Shown: positions 1-10,574 of the stretch, one piece after another
Numbering within the stretch: position 1 is the stretch's first letter
Layout of the letters: the number at the start of each line of letters is the position of its first letter
Source: Candidula unifasciata
Lineage: Eukaryota; Mollusca; Gastropoda; Stylommatophora; Geomitridae
DNA length: 64,000 nucleotides
NCBI GenBank assembly: GCA_905116865.2
Contig: CAJHNH020000506.1
Coordinates: forward strand, 186,501 to 250,500
Reading direction: 5' to 3'
Position numbers and translations under genes: made by a program
The notes under the pieces: model-generated
The model's database searches: none
Told to the model about the DNA's origin: nothing
What the model saw: the letters and a program-made list of their open reading frames with translations, nothing else

Positions 1-1226
1 ATGGACTATAAGTGGACAAACAACCAGAATTGAAGTTCTGGAACAAGACTCTATACCCCATGGACTATACGTGGACAAACAACCAGAATTGAAGTTCTAG
101 GACAAGACTATACCTCATGGACTATAAGTGGACAAACAACCAGAATTGAAGTTCTGGAACAAGACTCTATACCTCATGGACTATACGTGGACAAACAAAC
201 AGAATTGAAGTTCTAGAACAAGACTATACCTCATGGACTATAAGTGGACAAACAACCAGAATTGAAGTTCTAGAACAAGACTATACCTCATGGACTATAA
301 GTGGACAAACAACCAGAATTGAAGTTCTGGAACAAGACTCTATACCTCATGGACTATACGTGGAGAAACAACCAGAATTGAAGTTCTAGAACAAGACTAT
401 ACCTCATGGACTATACATGGACAAACAACCAGAATTGAAGTTCTGGAACAAGGCTCTATACCTCATGGACTATAAGTGGACAAACAACCAGAATTGAAGT
501 TCTGGAACAAGACTCTATACCTCATGGACTATAAGTGGACAAACAACCAGAATTGAAGTTCTGGAACAAGACTCTATACCTCATGGACTATAAGTGGACA
601 AACAACCAGAATTGAAGTTCTAGAACAAGACTATACCTCATGGACTATAAGTGGACAAACAACCAGAATTGAAGTTCTGGAACAAGGCTCTATACCTCAT
701 GGACTATAAGTGGACAAACAACCAGAATTGAAGTTCTGGAACAAGGCTCTATACCTCATGGACTATAAGTGGACAAACAACCAGAATTGAAGTTCTGGAA
801 CAAGACTATACCTCATGGACTATAAGTGGACAAACAACCAGAATTAAAGTTCTGGAACAAGACTCTATACCTCATGAACTATAAGTGGACAAACAACCAG
901 AATTAAAGTTCTGGAACGAGACTCTATACCTCATGGACTATAAGTGGACAAACAACCAGAATTAAAGTTCTGGAACGAGACTCTATACCTCATGGACTAT
1001 AAGTGGACAAACAACCAGAATTAAAGTTCTGGAACGAGACTCTATACCTCATGGACTATAAGTGGACAAACAACCAGAATTAAAGTTCTGGAACGGGACT
1101 CTATACCTCATGGACTATAAGTGGACAAACAACCAGAATTGAAGTTCTGGAACGAGACTCTATACCTCATGGACTATAAGTGGACAAACAACCGGAATTG
1201 AAGTTCTGAAACGAGACTTAAGTCCA
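1..1226. repeat. 59-bp satellite array, block 1
   Basis: About 21 head-to-tail copies of a 59-bp unit beginning ATGGACTATAAGTGGACAAA. Some copies lack a TC dinucleotide and are 57 bp. The array is already running at the left window edge, so its true length is unknown. Substitutions such as gaattGaag/gaattAaag and gaacAag/gaacGag cluster in neighbouring copies, as expected from local amplification. The last copy grades into sequence that continues like the dispersed GAA-tailed repeat seen at 8085-8345. No coding potential is evident. Confidence 0.97.
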
Positions 1227-1393
1227 GAAGTGGACGAACAACCAGAGTTTTTCCACTGGAGTTAATTGCAGGCGAATGCAGTCAGGGCTAGCATTCTCAA
1301 CCTCGGTCATTTAAATGCTTGCATAAGAGGCATGTAGTTCTGCTTCTGTTGTGTCTAAGTGACAAGGCTCTCTATGATGCACTAACATGTGGT
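1227..1393. repeat. higher-order spacer, copy 1
   Basis: A 167-bp non-satellite spacer between the two satellite blocks. It recurs almost unchanged at 1966-2132, giving a higher-order period of about 739 bp. Its first part still resembles the 3' region of the dispersed GAA-tailed repeat (gtggacgaacaaccagag, then gttaattgcaggcgaatgc). Confidence 0.9.
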
Positions 1394-1965
1394 ATAAGAC
1401 TATAAGTGGACAAACAACCAGAATTGAAGTTCTAGAACAAGACTATACCTCATGGACTATAAGTGGACAAACAACCAGAATTGAAGTTCTGGAACAAGGC
1501 TCTATACCTCATGGACTATAAGTGGACAAACAACCAGAATTGAAGTTCTGGAACAAGACTATACCTCATGGACTATAAGTGGACAAACAACCAGAATTGA
1601 AGTTCTGGAACAAGACTATACCTCATGGACTATAAGTGGACAAACAACCAGAATTAAAGTTCTGGAACGAGACTATACCTCATGGACTATAAGTGGACAA
1701 ACAACCAGAATTAAAGTTCTGGAACAAGACTCTATACCTCATGAACTATAAGTGGACAAACAACCAGAATTAAAGTTCTGGAACGAGACTCTATACCTCA
1801 TGGACTATAAGTGGACAAACAACCAGAATTAAAGTTCTGGAACGAGACTCTATACCTCATGGACTATAAGTGGACAAACAACCAGAATTAAAGTTCTGGA
1901 ACGAGACTCTATACCTCATGGACTATAAGTGGACAAACAACCAGAATTGAAGTTCTGAAACGAGA
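1394..1965. repeat. 59-bp satellite array, block 2
   Basis: About 10 further copies of the 57/59-bp unit. They follow the same order of variants (gaattg copies, then gaatta copies) as the end of block 1. Blocks plus spacers therefore arose by duplication of a larger higher-order unit. Confidence 0.95.
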
Positions 1966-2132
1966 CTTAAGTCCAGAAGTGGACGAACAACCAGAGTTTT
2001 TCCACTGGAGTTAATTGCAGGCGAATGCAGTCAGGGCTAGCATTCTCAACCTCGGTCATTTAAATGCTTGCATAAGAGGCATGTAGTTCTGCTTCTGTTG
2101 TGTCTAAGTGACAAGGCTCTCTATGATGCACT
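1966..2132. repeat. higher-order spacer, copy 2
   Basis: Near-identical second copy of the 1227-1393 spacer. It ends at the same position relative to the array, after which unrelated LINE-like sequence begins. Confidence 0.9.
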
Positions 2133-2480
2133 AACATGTGGTAGTCTTGACACATGTCTGAACCATTTGATCTGTTGTTGCTTCATGTCTTATGAACACT
2201 GGTTCCATCCAAAGCTTGTTTCCTGATATCATTTCTGGTCCTGTCTCTTCTTGTTGCATTTAGGAGGCATTGCCATTATCATCATCATTCGGAAGGTCCT
2301 TAACAAAACATAGCTTTTGTCACAGCACACCTGAAAGTCTCTTTTTCTCTAGCCAGTTCTCTCTTTAATTCTCCTATGTGCTTTCATAGCTAATGCATCA
2401 CCACTGTCTTGTATTCACCTTCACGGAGGTCCGCCTTTGAACATTTTCCTGAAACTACCCTCCGGAAACTACCCTCCATC
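2133..2480 (-). mobile_element. LINE 3'-end fragments (two pieces)
   Basis: Read on the minus strand, about 2135-2240 encodes a decayed QQIKWFRHVSRL stretch, matching the IKWFGHVTRL motif found near the C-terminus of many non-LTR retrotransposon reverse transcriptases and elsewhere in this window. About 2270-2480 encodes a piece like RELAREKETFRCAVTK followed by a GATGATGATAATG tail, typical of the LINE 3' ends here. Stops and frameshifts are frequent, so this is dead material. Confidence 0.55.
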
Positions 2481-2708
2481 ATCATTCTCTGCAGGCTACT
2501 ATGACAATTAACATGGCCAAAATTTCTCAGCTTTCAGGAGAAGATGCTGTTTGTGAGCCAATTCTCCTTTTGCTCAGATCATCTAGAATGCGTAGCAGAT
2601 ATTTTATTTCTGTTGTTTCAGTTTCTGCTTTTCCTTTTACCTTGTGGTATTGAAGTACACTGTGTAAAAGTAATATATATTAGTTTACATATACTCAGTA
2701 ATGAAGTG

Positions 2709-2988
2709 TGGTGTCCGTGGCTTAGGCGTTGGCGAGTCCGACTCGTAATTCCCACGTACTGTGATCGAAACCCACTGCTGGCAGCATGGATTTTTATCGT
2801 GGTATGGGGTCGACCTAGCTTAAAGTGGGCACCAGAATATATGTCCTGGGGAAGTAAAGACGGCGGGCATAATGCTGACCACATTACCTACCTAGTGCCG
2901 ATTGGTCTGTAAAAATATGGGGCTTTTCCCATATGCCTGATGCGCCTAAGGGGTGAAAAGGGATCTTCACTTTACTTTTACTTACAAT
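2709..2988 (+). mobile_element. tRNA-derived SINE copy with target-site duplication
   Basis: A tRNA-like 5' part (ggcgttggcgagtccgactc ... gatcgaaaccca) is followed by the body shared with 16617, 37845, 46268 and 59815 (gtcgaccta, tgggcacca, gaagtaaagacgg, gctgaccacat, ggtctgtaaaa) and a 3' end of tttacttttacttac. It is flanked by AATGAAGT at about 2702-2709 and 2990-2997, a convincing target-site duplication. The insertion sits in zinc-finger gene 1 just upstream of the MDRL exon. The corresponding position in gene 2 is uninterrupted, so it inserted after the gene duplication. Confidence 0.8.
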
Positions 2989-3082
2989 AATGAAGTTATT
3001 TGATTAATTTTATTTCCCCCAGAAAAATCAGTATCATGGCTGCACCAACAACTACAGAACTTCTGAAGGTGTAGACATCAGC

Positions 3083-5041
3083 ATGGACAGACTTATAACA
3101 TTGATGGGCAGAAGAATGCCTGATGTTGAAGATGGTACTGTTCTGTTTTATTATCTTCTTCTTCTATTCCCTACTCCTGGAATGCCTCACAGCATCAGAG
3201 CAGGAAGAGATTTCAGGAACTGGCCCTTCTGTTTGCTTCATATATTGTACTTTTCAGTGTCTCCGATATTTCTATGTTCTATCTTTTGCATCGTCGACAG
3301 CTGACTCTGTTACCACTGTAGCTGTATAATATTACTGTATATAGTGCTCTGTCTATTGCCAGTCTTGTTACATGGCCAAACCATTTGATATGTTGTCTAC
3401 CAGTAAAGTTGAGTATTGGTTCTGTGCCGACTCTTCTCCTTATATTATCGTTCCTAAGTCAATCTTTCCTTGTTACCATAATACGTAAGCATTTCATTTC
3501 TGTCATGACTCTGTTTTATTATACTATGCTTCAAGTAAAGTTGACTACACTTTAGTGGCTGTTCATGGATAGGCACTGTGGAACTGCAGCACTTGCTATT
3601 TTCACATATTTTAGCCACGAGCCAGCACTGCTGTGCTTAAATTAATGCGTGATGGTTCAAGTAGAGTTGACAGCACTTAAATAATTTATCCCTGTGTGGG
3701 TTCTGGGGCTATATTTTGGGGGTAAAATAAAAAAGATCCACTGCCCCACTTTTAAGCATGTTGTAACAGTTGACTAATTAGGGTTGCTTTTTTCTATTTT
3801 TAATTGGAGTGCATCTACCTGAGAGGCGAGGAACCAGAAATCTGCATACAGATAAGCCAGATCTGTAAAATGAATGTTTATATAAAACTGGATTCTGAAA
3901 CAAGACAAGTCGAGATGTAGATGAAAAACTACAAATTTCCGCCACAGTGAATGCAAAGAAGAAGAAGATATAAAAATATGTGAGTGCTTAGTTGTTTGGT
4001 GCAGAATGAGTTAATGAATATTACTAATTTCATTTTTCAGAAACATACCCTTGTGATCAGTGTTTTCGTCGTTACACTGGTCTGGAGTTTCTGCTAATAC
4101 ATAAGAGCTTGGTGCACGGTGAAACAAATCTGGAACAATGGATGTATCCAGGAACAACTGATTTGTCACCTACAAACAAAAGGGGTGCAGTTGCTGATCT
4201 TGAAAATAAGACGTTTTCAAAAGGCACAATAGCTGAAAATGGTGAGTCAATGATTAAGGATATTGAAGAGTCCAAAGGCAACATAAGTTGTCCAGATGTG
4301 GCAGCTGGTGAGAATTCCAAGGACAGTGTCAGTTGTCCAGATGTGGCAGCTGGGGAGAATACTTGTGTGGTATTGTCAGACACGGATGGCGTTAAGAAAG
4401 AGCCAGTTGAGGATTTATCACACATCAATGAGACCAGTAGTGTTAGTTCTGTCGATGAGAGTTTTCAGTTACAAGAGAATGCCACTCGACCGATAAAAAG
4501 GAATAAATCAAATCTGTCAGGTATTTACACGTGCAGAATTTGTTGTCTAATTTTTTATGAGAGAAAACTGTTAAAAAAGCACAGACAGACTCATCTTCCA
4601 GAGAAACCGTACAAATGTGATCTTTGTGATTCCGGATTTTACGAATCAAGTAAACTTAAAGTACACAGAAGAATTCATACAGGGGAAAAGCCGTTCAAGT
4701 GCGAGTTTTGTGGCTCAGCCTTTTCACAGTGGAGCAATCTCAATATACATAGAAGAATTCACACTGGAGAGAGGCCGTACAAATGTGATGTTTGTGAAGC
4801 CAGTTTTACTGATGGCGGTAAATTAAAAATGCACCAGAGAATTCATACTGGAGAAAAACCTTACAGCTGTGATATTTGTGGTGTCGGTTTCACCCAGAAT
4901 GGACATCTGCAGCGCCACAGAAAAATACATACTGGGGAAAAGCCTTACAAGTGTGAGGTGTGTGGTGTAGCATTTTCTGATGGTGGTAGACTCAAAACAC
5001 ATCAGAAAACACATGATGGGGATAAAACCCTAGAGGTGTAA
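3083..5041 (+). CDS. C2H2 zinc-finger protein, paralogue 1 (two exons)
   Basis: Spliced CDS 3083-3134 + 4041-5041, 350 aa; donor at 3135 (gtactg), acceptor ag at 4039-4040. The junction is phase 1 and restores a GAA codon giving ETYPC. The short exon encodes MDRL and ends DVED. Finger 1 is an outlying YPCDQC finger (residues 20-43). A linker with TTDLS (56-60), two CPDVAAGEN repeats and a sumoylation-type VKKE (about 135-138) leads to six tandem fingers from about residue 180, joined by TGEKP-type linkers, so nuclear DNA binding is expected. Start: the upstream ATG at 3034, equivalent to the paralogue's MAA start, is put out of frame by a 1-nt deletion. ATG 3083 has A at -3 and G at +4. The C-terminus is truncated relative to paralogue 2, and a fossil finger follows the stop. 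An upstream 5' exon may exist. Confidence 0.88.
3300..3540 (-). mobile_element. LINE reverse-transcriptase C-terminal fragment
   Basis: Minus-strand reading gives NIRRRVGTEPILNF followed by HIKWFGHVTRL, the same C-terminal segment seen at 62280-63050. It is inserted in the intron of zinc-finger gene 1, is broken by stops and is 5' truncated. Confidence 0.7.
3650..3968 (+). mobile_element. GAA-tailed SINE-like repeat (family B)
   Basis: Copy of a dispersed repeat of about 250-280 bp. Landmarks in order are ccctgtgtgggttctggggc, gatccactgcc, agcatgttgtaa, agttgactaattagggt, ggagtgcatctacctgagag, ttccgcca and a tail gaatgcaaagaagaagaag. Other copies lie at 5335, 8085, 21530, 22085 and 33890. 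It sits within the intron of zinc-finger gene 1. Confidence 0.75.
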
Positions 5042-5090
5042 TCTGTATGCTGTGGCAGTATCTGTTAGTAGTAAGTTAAAAACATAGTAA
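5025..5090 (+). pseudogene. fossil zinc finger after paralogue 1 stop
   Basis: In the frame one base off the functional frame, the DNA just beyond the last finger reads as a degraded finger: KP-stop-RCNLY, then SKLKT-stop where the family has KPYKCDVC and RLKTH. Paralogue 2 continues with four more good fingers at this point. A frameshift near 5025 therefore ended the ancestral array and gave paralogue 1 its novel tail DGDKTLEV. Confidence 0.65.
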
Positions 5091-5257
5091 CTTTAGTGAA
5101 GACACAGACCTGCGCTCCTGCATGCTTTCTCAGTGACTCAGTGAGAAACCTCAGGAAGACAAAAATGGGCTGGGCCCAAGACAGTAGTTTGAATTTCTGA
5201 AAAGGTCACGACTGACAAAGCTTAGTTTCATTTTCATGCCAGGCAGTTATAAAAGCA

Positions 5258-5263
5258 AATAAA
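5258..5263 (+). terminator. AATAAA polyadenylation signal candidate
   Basis: AATAAA occurs 217 nt after the stop codon of zinc-finger gene 1. The position is plausible for the 3' end, but no transcript evidence is available and AATAAA occurs by chance in AT-rich DNA. Confidence 0.35.
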
Positions 5264-5334
5264 TGAGCTGATACAGTTGATATACTGAATACTCTGTGAG
5301 AAGTAGGACAATTCTGAGAATCAAGTGATCTTCT

Positions 5335-5605
5335 TATTCTTCTTCGTGTTCACCAGCTGTACACTCTGGCGGAAAGTTCTGCTCCAGAACCTGAGTGTTG
5401 CATGAGCATCAGTTTTACAGATCTCATTCTCTTGAATACAGACTGTTGGTTCCTTGCCTCTCCGGCAGATGCACTCCGACTTCAAAGAAGCTCCCCAATT
5501 AGTCGACTCTTACGACATGCTTTTGGGGAGGCAGTGGGTCTATTCTTGTTTTTCCCACAATGGGACCCCGGAACCCACACAGGGGAGAATCAAGTGATGA
5601 CTGTA
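5335..5605 (-). mobile_element. GAA-tailed SINE-like repeat (family B)
   Basis: Minus-oriented copy beginning with cttcttcgtgttcaccagctg (the reversed GAA tail) and ending near cacaatgggaccccggaacccacacagggg. It contains the shared gcagatgcactccgactt and cttacgacatgctt segments. Confidence 0.75.
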
Positions 5606-5619
5606 TCTGCATCCATATA

Positions 5620-6980
5620 AAAAATTTTTTTAAAGATGAAATCACACTGAACATTGATCCCTGCAGAATCTTATTCAGGAAAGATGGGTGGCTTGATTCC
5701 TGAAGCAAGATTATGTGGCAGAAATTTCAATTTCACCTCGTGACTAGCACCTACAACTACTGACACGGGGAGAAAATGATCATATGACATTTACCATAAA
5801 AAGATAATTGTACACACCACACAGTGTTTGTTGAAGAGTATGTATTGAAGTATCAGCCACCTGATATATAGTGAAGTATGTATGCCAGTCTTCATAAAGA
5901 TGAAAATATTATTCTATATTAGGCTGTAGAGTCTTTGAAGAGGTCATGACTGATGAAGATCAGTTTCATTTTTGTGCTAGGACAAGCAGGTGTAAAGGAA
6001 ATGAAGAAGAAGATTATATGCTTACGAGGAAGGCTAAATATTAAGAGCGGTGGGCCTGGCTGACACACACTGAATGCTCCTGGCCTGCTGTACGATGCAG
6101 GATTTACCAATTAGAGTATCTGAACAATTGTTTGTTGATTACTTTAAAGTGCAAGGAGATGATGTGTTGACTAACTAAAACCACAAGAGAGTACATACTA
6201 GGGCCAATCATTAAGTTCCTGTTTTTATTTTTTTTATTTTTAATGGTAAACAGTAGTATGTACAAAGTAACATAAATACATTGAAGGTAACAGGCATATA
6301 ACTGAGGTGCATGCCAAATCAGACTTGTTTATCTTTGTTCATGCACAATGTGGAAGCCTAGAATTGGATGTGATCTTGCAGTGTTCACTAGGTTTTCAAA
6401 ATGGGTGTAAATGTTCAACAACACTTGTGCATTGATGTTTGCTATATGTTTTGGAGTCTTTGAAATGGTGTCGTCAGTTTTTGGAGAGTCCTAAGTCAGT
6501 CAAAGTCATTTGAATGGTATTCTCCTTTCAAAAGCGACTGCTAGTCCTTTGAAGACTGGAACAGGAATAACTATTGTGAAAATAAAATATGAACAAAGAA
6601 ACAAAATTTTAAAAAATGGGCGTGGGGGGCTAAAGCTGAAAAAGAAATCATAAAGAAAAATGAAAGATAAAGGAATGCTGAACATTGATCTCCACTGTCC
6701 TGCAAAGGCTGAAACTGATTGTGAAAATATGTGTGATTTGATCCAAGAAGTAAGATTATATGGCAGTGGCAAAGTTGCCAAATTCACCTTAGTTACCAAA
6801 ACTATTAAAATGGGGGAGATATTGGTCGTATAACATTTACTATGAAAAGATAATAGCACAGACCGCACAATGTGTGTTGATGTAAATGTGAATAAGTATC
6901 AGCCAACTTACATAATGTTGTACGTTTGCCCGTCTTCACGAAGATGAAAATCTTCCATATACGATTTTGTTTAGGGATTG
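5620..6980. repeat. diverged duplicated non-coding block
   Basis: About 300 bp at 5630-5925 and 6655-6975 are homologous. Shared segments include ctgaacattgatc, agattatatggcag, a catttaccat/aaaagataa core, tgaagtatcagcca and cttcaNgaagatgaaaat. A second smaller pair links 5196-5265 with 5929-6012 (aggtcatgactgatgaag, agtttcatttt). No reading frame is preserved. The sequence could be duplicated 3' flank of the zinc-finger gene. Confidence 0.55.
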
Positions 6981-7042
6981 CTTATGATAATAATCATTAT
7001 GTTCCATATGGTTTAGTAGGCTGTAAAAGATCACTTGGGAGC

Positions 7043-7250
7043 CACCAGTGTGTAGTAGTTAGATGCTTGCCTGCTGATCGGAAGGTCATGGGTTTATATC
7101 CGCATGGGAATCAGGTTTTTCCTAGGTTGACCAAGCCTGAAATCAGTACCAAGTAAAGCAAAAGTGGGTGGCATAATGTTCACCACATCCCCCACTGGGT
7201 GGATTTGGTCTATAAAAAAAGGAGTCTAGCCTCATATGCCCAGTGCAGCA
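7043..7250 (+). mobile_element. tRNA-derived SINE fragment
   Basis: The tRNA-like head (agatgcttgcctgctgatcg, gtcatgggtttatatcc as a decayed B box) and body (ttgaccaagcctgaa, gtgggtggcataatgttcac, ggtctataaaa) match the SINE family. The 3' end appears cut by the adjacent TTAA-flanked element. Confidence 0.65.
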
Positions 7251-7262
7251 CTGTGTTCTTTA

Positions 7263-7526
7263 TTAATATCCTACCCCAAACGGGAAATCCACAGGTCACG
7301 GGACAGTAACCTTTCTGGGGGTGGTAGCTAGGCTGCATGCAGTCATGGGACCTAGGCTGCATGCAATCATGGGACCTAGGCTGCACTCTCTTGTGGGACA
7401 TAGGTGGGTTGGGGTTATGGCCAGTTCTAGATGTTTTGGGATCGTTAAAAGCATCAAAAAGCCGGGAACCAGTCTTACCACCCTCTAAAATGTTGGACTG
7501 TTACATCATCTGGGGTAGGATATTAA
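7263..7526. mobile_element. TTAA-flanked MITE (piggyBac-like)
   Basis: A 256-bp element with perfect 12-bp terminal inverted repeats TATCCTACCCCA (7267-7278) and TGGGGTAGGATA (7511-7522). It is flanked on both sides by TTAA (7263-7266, 7523-7526), the target site of piggyBac-type transposases. A related copy lies at 61801-62052. Internally three copies of a 24-bp unit (ggctgcatgcagtcatggga) sit at about 7331-7390. There is no transposase, so it is non-autonomous. Confidence 0.85.
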
Positions 7527-7549
7527 TCAAGCACCCAGCACTGACAGGT

Positions 7550-8080
7550 AAAGGGATCTTTTAATGGACAACTTTCTTCTATCTGTATTCCAGACTGTTT
7601 CTTTAGTTTTCTTAGTATGGCCAAGTCATAACATCCGTAGCTTCTGCTAATTTTTCCATATGCCCTGATTTGTCTTGCCGACTAACCCTCTCTGTTTTCT
7701 CATATGTTTGATTTCATGAGCATTTGTATGTGTAAGTGTGTAACAGCTGTGGTGGCAGGTTGAGGTAAGTAGTAAATGTATAAATATTGACTTATTCTCC
7801 TAAATAGGAAATCAAGCCCATAGCAGAAATTCCAACTTCAACAAATTGTTTAGGTCACTTAGCTACAGAGAGCATTGTGACATAATAATGAAATCATATA
7901 GCGCCACAGTGAATCCAGTTTTTAACAATCTGTATTTTCTCACCCCAAATTATATTTTTAAACAAATGTTTGTAGGTAAATCAGCCAATACCTAAGCTGT
8001 CAATACAGGCATACTGGGCACTGCCTAAAGAAATCATGATAACAAGCCAGAAAAATTGTTTTCTAGAGACAAAAGGGTTA
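7550..8080. other. no recognisable feature
   Basis: AT-rich sequence with no long reading frame, tandem repeat or element end that I could recognise. Confidence 0.5.
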
Positions 8081-8084
8081 AGTA

Positions 8085-8345
8085 CTGCAGGTCCCTGTGT
8101 GGGTTCTGGACCCACTGCCTACCCACAAGCATGTTGTAAGAGTAAACTAATTGGGAGCTTCCTTCAAAGTCGGAGTGCATCTGCCTGAGAGGCAAGGAAC
8201 CAGCAGTCTGCGTACAAATGAGTCAGATATGTAAAATGGATGCACACGCAACACTCAGGTTCTGGAACAGGGGTACAGTCCAAAAGTGGATGAACAACCA
8301 GAACTTTCCGCCAGAGTTTACAGCTGGTGAACGCAAAGAAGTACT
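8085..8345 (+). mobile_element. GAA-tailed SINE-like repeat (family B)
   Basis: One of the best-preserved copies, running from gtccctgtgtgggttctgga to gtgaacgcaaagaag. Its 3' part, gttctggaacaggggtacag followed by aaaagtggatgaacaacc, is the clear homologue of the 59-bp satellite unit at the start of the window. Confidence 0.8.
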
Positions 8346-8870
8346 GCAGGCTGTCTCAACAAAAGTGGATTTAATGGTTTGGTCATGTAACAAAATTATC
8401 ACAAGACGTTGCCCCACATATTAAGAGTTCTCACTCTGATATACAAAGAAGCCAGAGCAAGAATGGGTTGAATAACTGAGGCTGTGAATACCACTATGTA
8501 TGAAGCACACACTCTGTTATCTAATTGTACCCTGGCACTGAAAGATAAACATAATAGACCAGTCTTCCAAAAGTATGTACAATTTGAGGCTTCCCCTTCT
8601 TCTGCCTTTCTAATCCACAGTGGAGCATAGGCACTCGACCAACTCACGCTAAGTCTATCGCAGCTCTCCCCATGTCCTCCTCATATTTTTAACTTTGCTC
8701 TCTAGCTGCCTTCTCCTTGTGTTTTTTGGTCTTCCTTTATTTCTGTGCCCCTGTGGGTTCCAGTGCAAAGACACTCTAGTTATATTGTTCTCTGGTTTTC
8801 TCAATGGATGTCCTGTCCAACGCCAGCATCTTTTCCATGGTTGGTTGGTTTTTGTGACTGTTGTTTTTAA
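8346..8870. mobile_element. LINE-derived debris
   Basis: On +, about 8350-8400 reads WFGHVTKLSQDVAPH with shifts, the LINE WFGHVTRL motif. On -, 8690-8850 contains a decayed GRPKKHKEKA-type basic stretch. Both are fragments of non-LTR retrotransposon C-termini. Confidence 0.4.
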
Positions 8871-8889
8871 AGGATTAGGTAGCCCAACC

Positions 8890-8975
8890 CAAGCCCTTGG
8901 TCGCCTCTTACGACATGCCTGCTAGGATGCAGTGTTACTAATCTTTGTTTGCCTTGAGGGCCCCGGTGAAACAGG
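8890..8975 (-). mobile_element. family B SINE-like fragment
   Basis: Partial copy with ggtcgcctcttacgacatgc, a gcagtg segment and gagggccccggtgaaacag, corresponding to the head half of the GAA-tailed repeat. Confidence 0.45.
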
Positions 8976-9299
8976 GGCAATATTTGAGGCTATGGGATGT
9001 GAAACAATGATAGTTAAAAAGAGGCTACACAGACTATTTTTTTTTTATGTTCCCATTCCAGATTTGCATTCTGTAAGATTATTAACATCCCAGGATGAGA
9101 ATCAAACAGGTACACATCCCGGAAACCCCATTCACCCGTACAGCCGCATGTTACAGTTATATTGGGGTGCTACAGAATGGTTGCAAAGAAACCTAGTCCA
9201 CTGGCCGAGTTGTATGTTTTATTTGTTTTGGTTTGACTACTGCTCTGATAACATGAAAATGCTGAATGAGTTTAGTATAAAGGATAATTTTCATACCAT

Positions 9300-9790
9300 T
9301 GAGCTGAGTTGAGTCAAGAATTGACATCACAGCAGTTGAGGCATTTTTGTGCATGCTCCGTTCTTATTTTCAGCAGCCAACGCAGAGTTCAAATACTAAT
9401 GGTACCGGTCATAATCTGGTTATATGTCCATCTTGCCTTTCCTCTAAATGTAGTGAGCTGGCCAGACCCTCTGGTTACACCCAGATGCCTCGTTCTCTCC
9501 AGGCCATAATAATCTTCTATCTCTACTGATTCCGTTGCTTGTTCCCAAAAGACCTTGACCACATCTGCCTTGTCATGTATCATCAGTTCACCACCTAGTG
9601 GTGCTGATCCAGCCAATCTGTCTGCCTGTTCATTACCGACCACGCCCGCATGGCCTGAAGAGAAGATACAAAGTATCTTCACTACCCATGAACTTCCCAG
9701 TGAAGCTTGCCATTCTGCTTTAAGCATCCCTGTCTTCACCTTTCTCAGCCGTTTATGTATCAAAAATATGATGGAAGACCCACACTTGTA
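9300..9790 (-). mobile_element. LINE fragment with RNase H domain
   Basis: Minus-strand translation shows the end of a retrotransposon RNase H domain, FSSGHAGVVGNEQADRLAGS, followed by the family C-terminus (LGGELMIHDKADVVKVF ... GVTRGSGQ ... ARWTYNQ). The His and last Asp of the RNase H signature are visible; the N-terminal catalytic residues are missing. Length and stops show it is a 5'-truncated dead copy. Confidence 0.85.
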
Positions 9791-9900
9791 TGGACCAATG
9801 GGCACTCAGTGGATAAAATGGTCAGTACCACGCCAGCCACTTTTACTTCCTAGGAAATTTCCCTACACACTTTGAGCTGGGAACCAAGGTCATAAATTAT
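9785..9900 (-). mobile_element. tRNA-SINE fragment
   Basis: Contains tatggaccaatgggcactca, gtcagtaccacgccagcc, acttttacttcctagg and tgagctgggaaccaaggtca, the reverse complement of the SINE body. The tRNA-like head is absent. Confidence 0.55.
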
Positions 9901-10271
9901 GTCATAATGTTTATGTGAGTACGTTAATTAAAATTTTATTATTTATTGTACAACGCTGTTTGTTGAGTTTATTGAAACTGTCAAAGAAGTTCAACTTTAA
10001 AGAACAGCTGCAATGAGACAAAGAACATGTAGAGCGTTAGGCTCTTTTTCAAAGGGCCGCGGAATCCGGACAGAAATCAGTTTTATTATTTGTGGTGTCT
10101 GCTAACTAAAACAAAGTGATGGGAGGGGAAAACCATGTCTCGTTACACTGATCTACAACTGAAACCAGCTCGAGTTCTCGCTTATTATCATATGTTGTTG
10201 GACGTTGCTAATTCGAGTTGTCGATGGTGTAGCTTCTACCTGCTCTTTTCCATTTGTTTTCTTAAACTTCC

Positions 10272-10555
10272 TGCACTCAAACCCACACAATACTGCCCTC
10301 ACACCCACACAATGTCTGCACTCACACCCACAAAATGTCTGCGCTCACACCCACACAATGTCTGCACTCACATCCACACAATACTGCCCTCACACCCACA
10401 CAATACTGCCCTCGCACCCACACAATGTCTGCACTCACACCCACAAAATGTCTGCGCTCACACCCACACAATACTGCCCTCACACCCACACAATACTGCA
10501 CTCACACCCACACAATGTCTGCACTCACACCCACACAATGTCTGCGCTCTTTGGT
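10272..10555. repeat. 23-bp minisatellite array
   Basis: About 12 copies of cactcacacccacacaatgtc(tg) with a second variant ending ata-ctgcc. Open frames here reflect a unit that lacks stops, not a protein. Confidence 0.93.
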
Positions 10556-10574
10556 TCCGCTTGATATTTCAGTT

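Noticed and set aside
2544..2912. 122-residue frame starting MLFVSQFSF
   Set aside because: It crosses from intron sequence into the SINE insertion at 2709. Composition and position give no support for coding.
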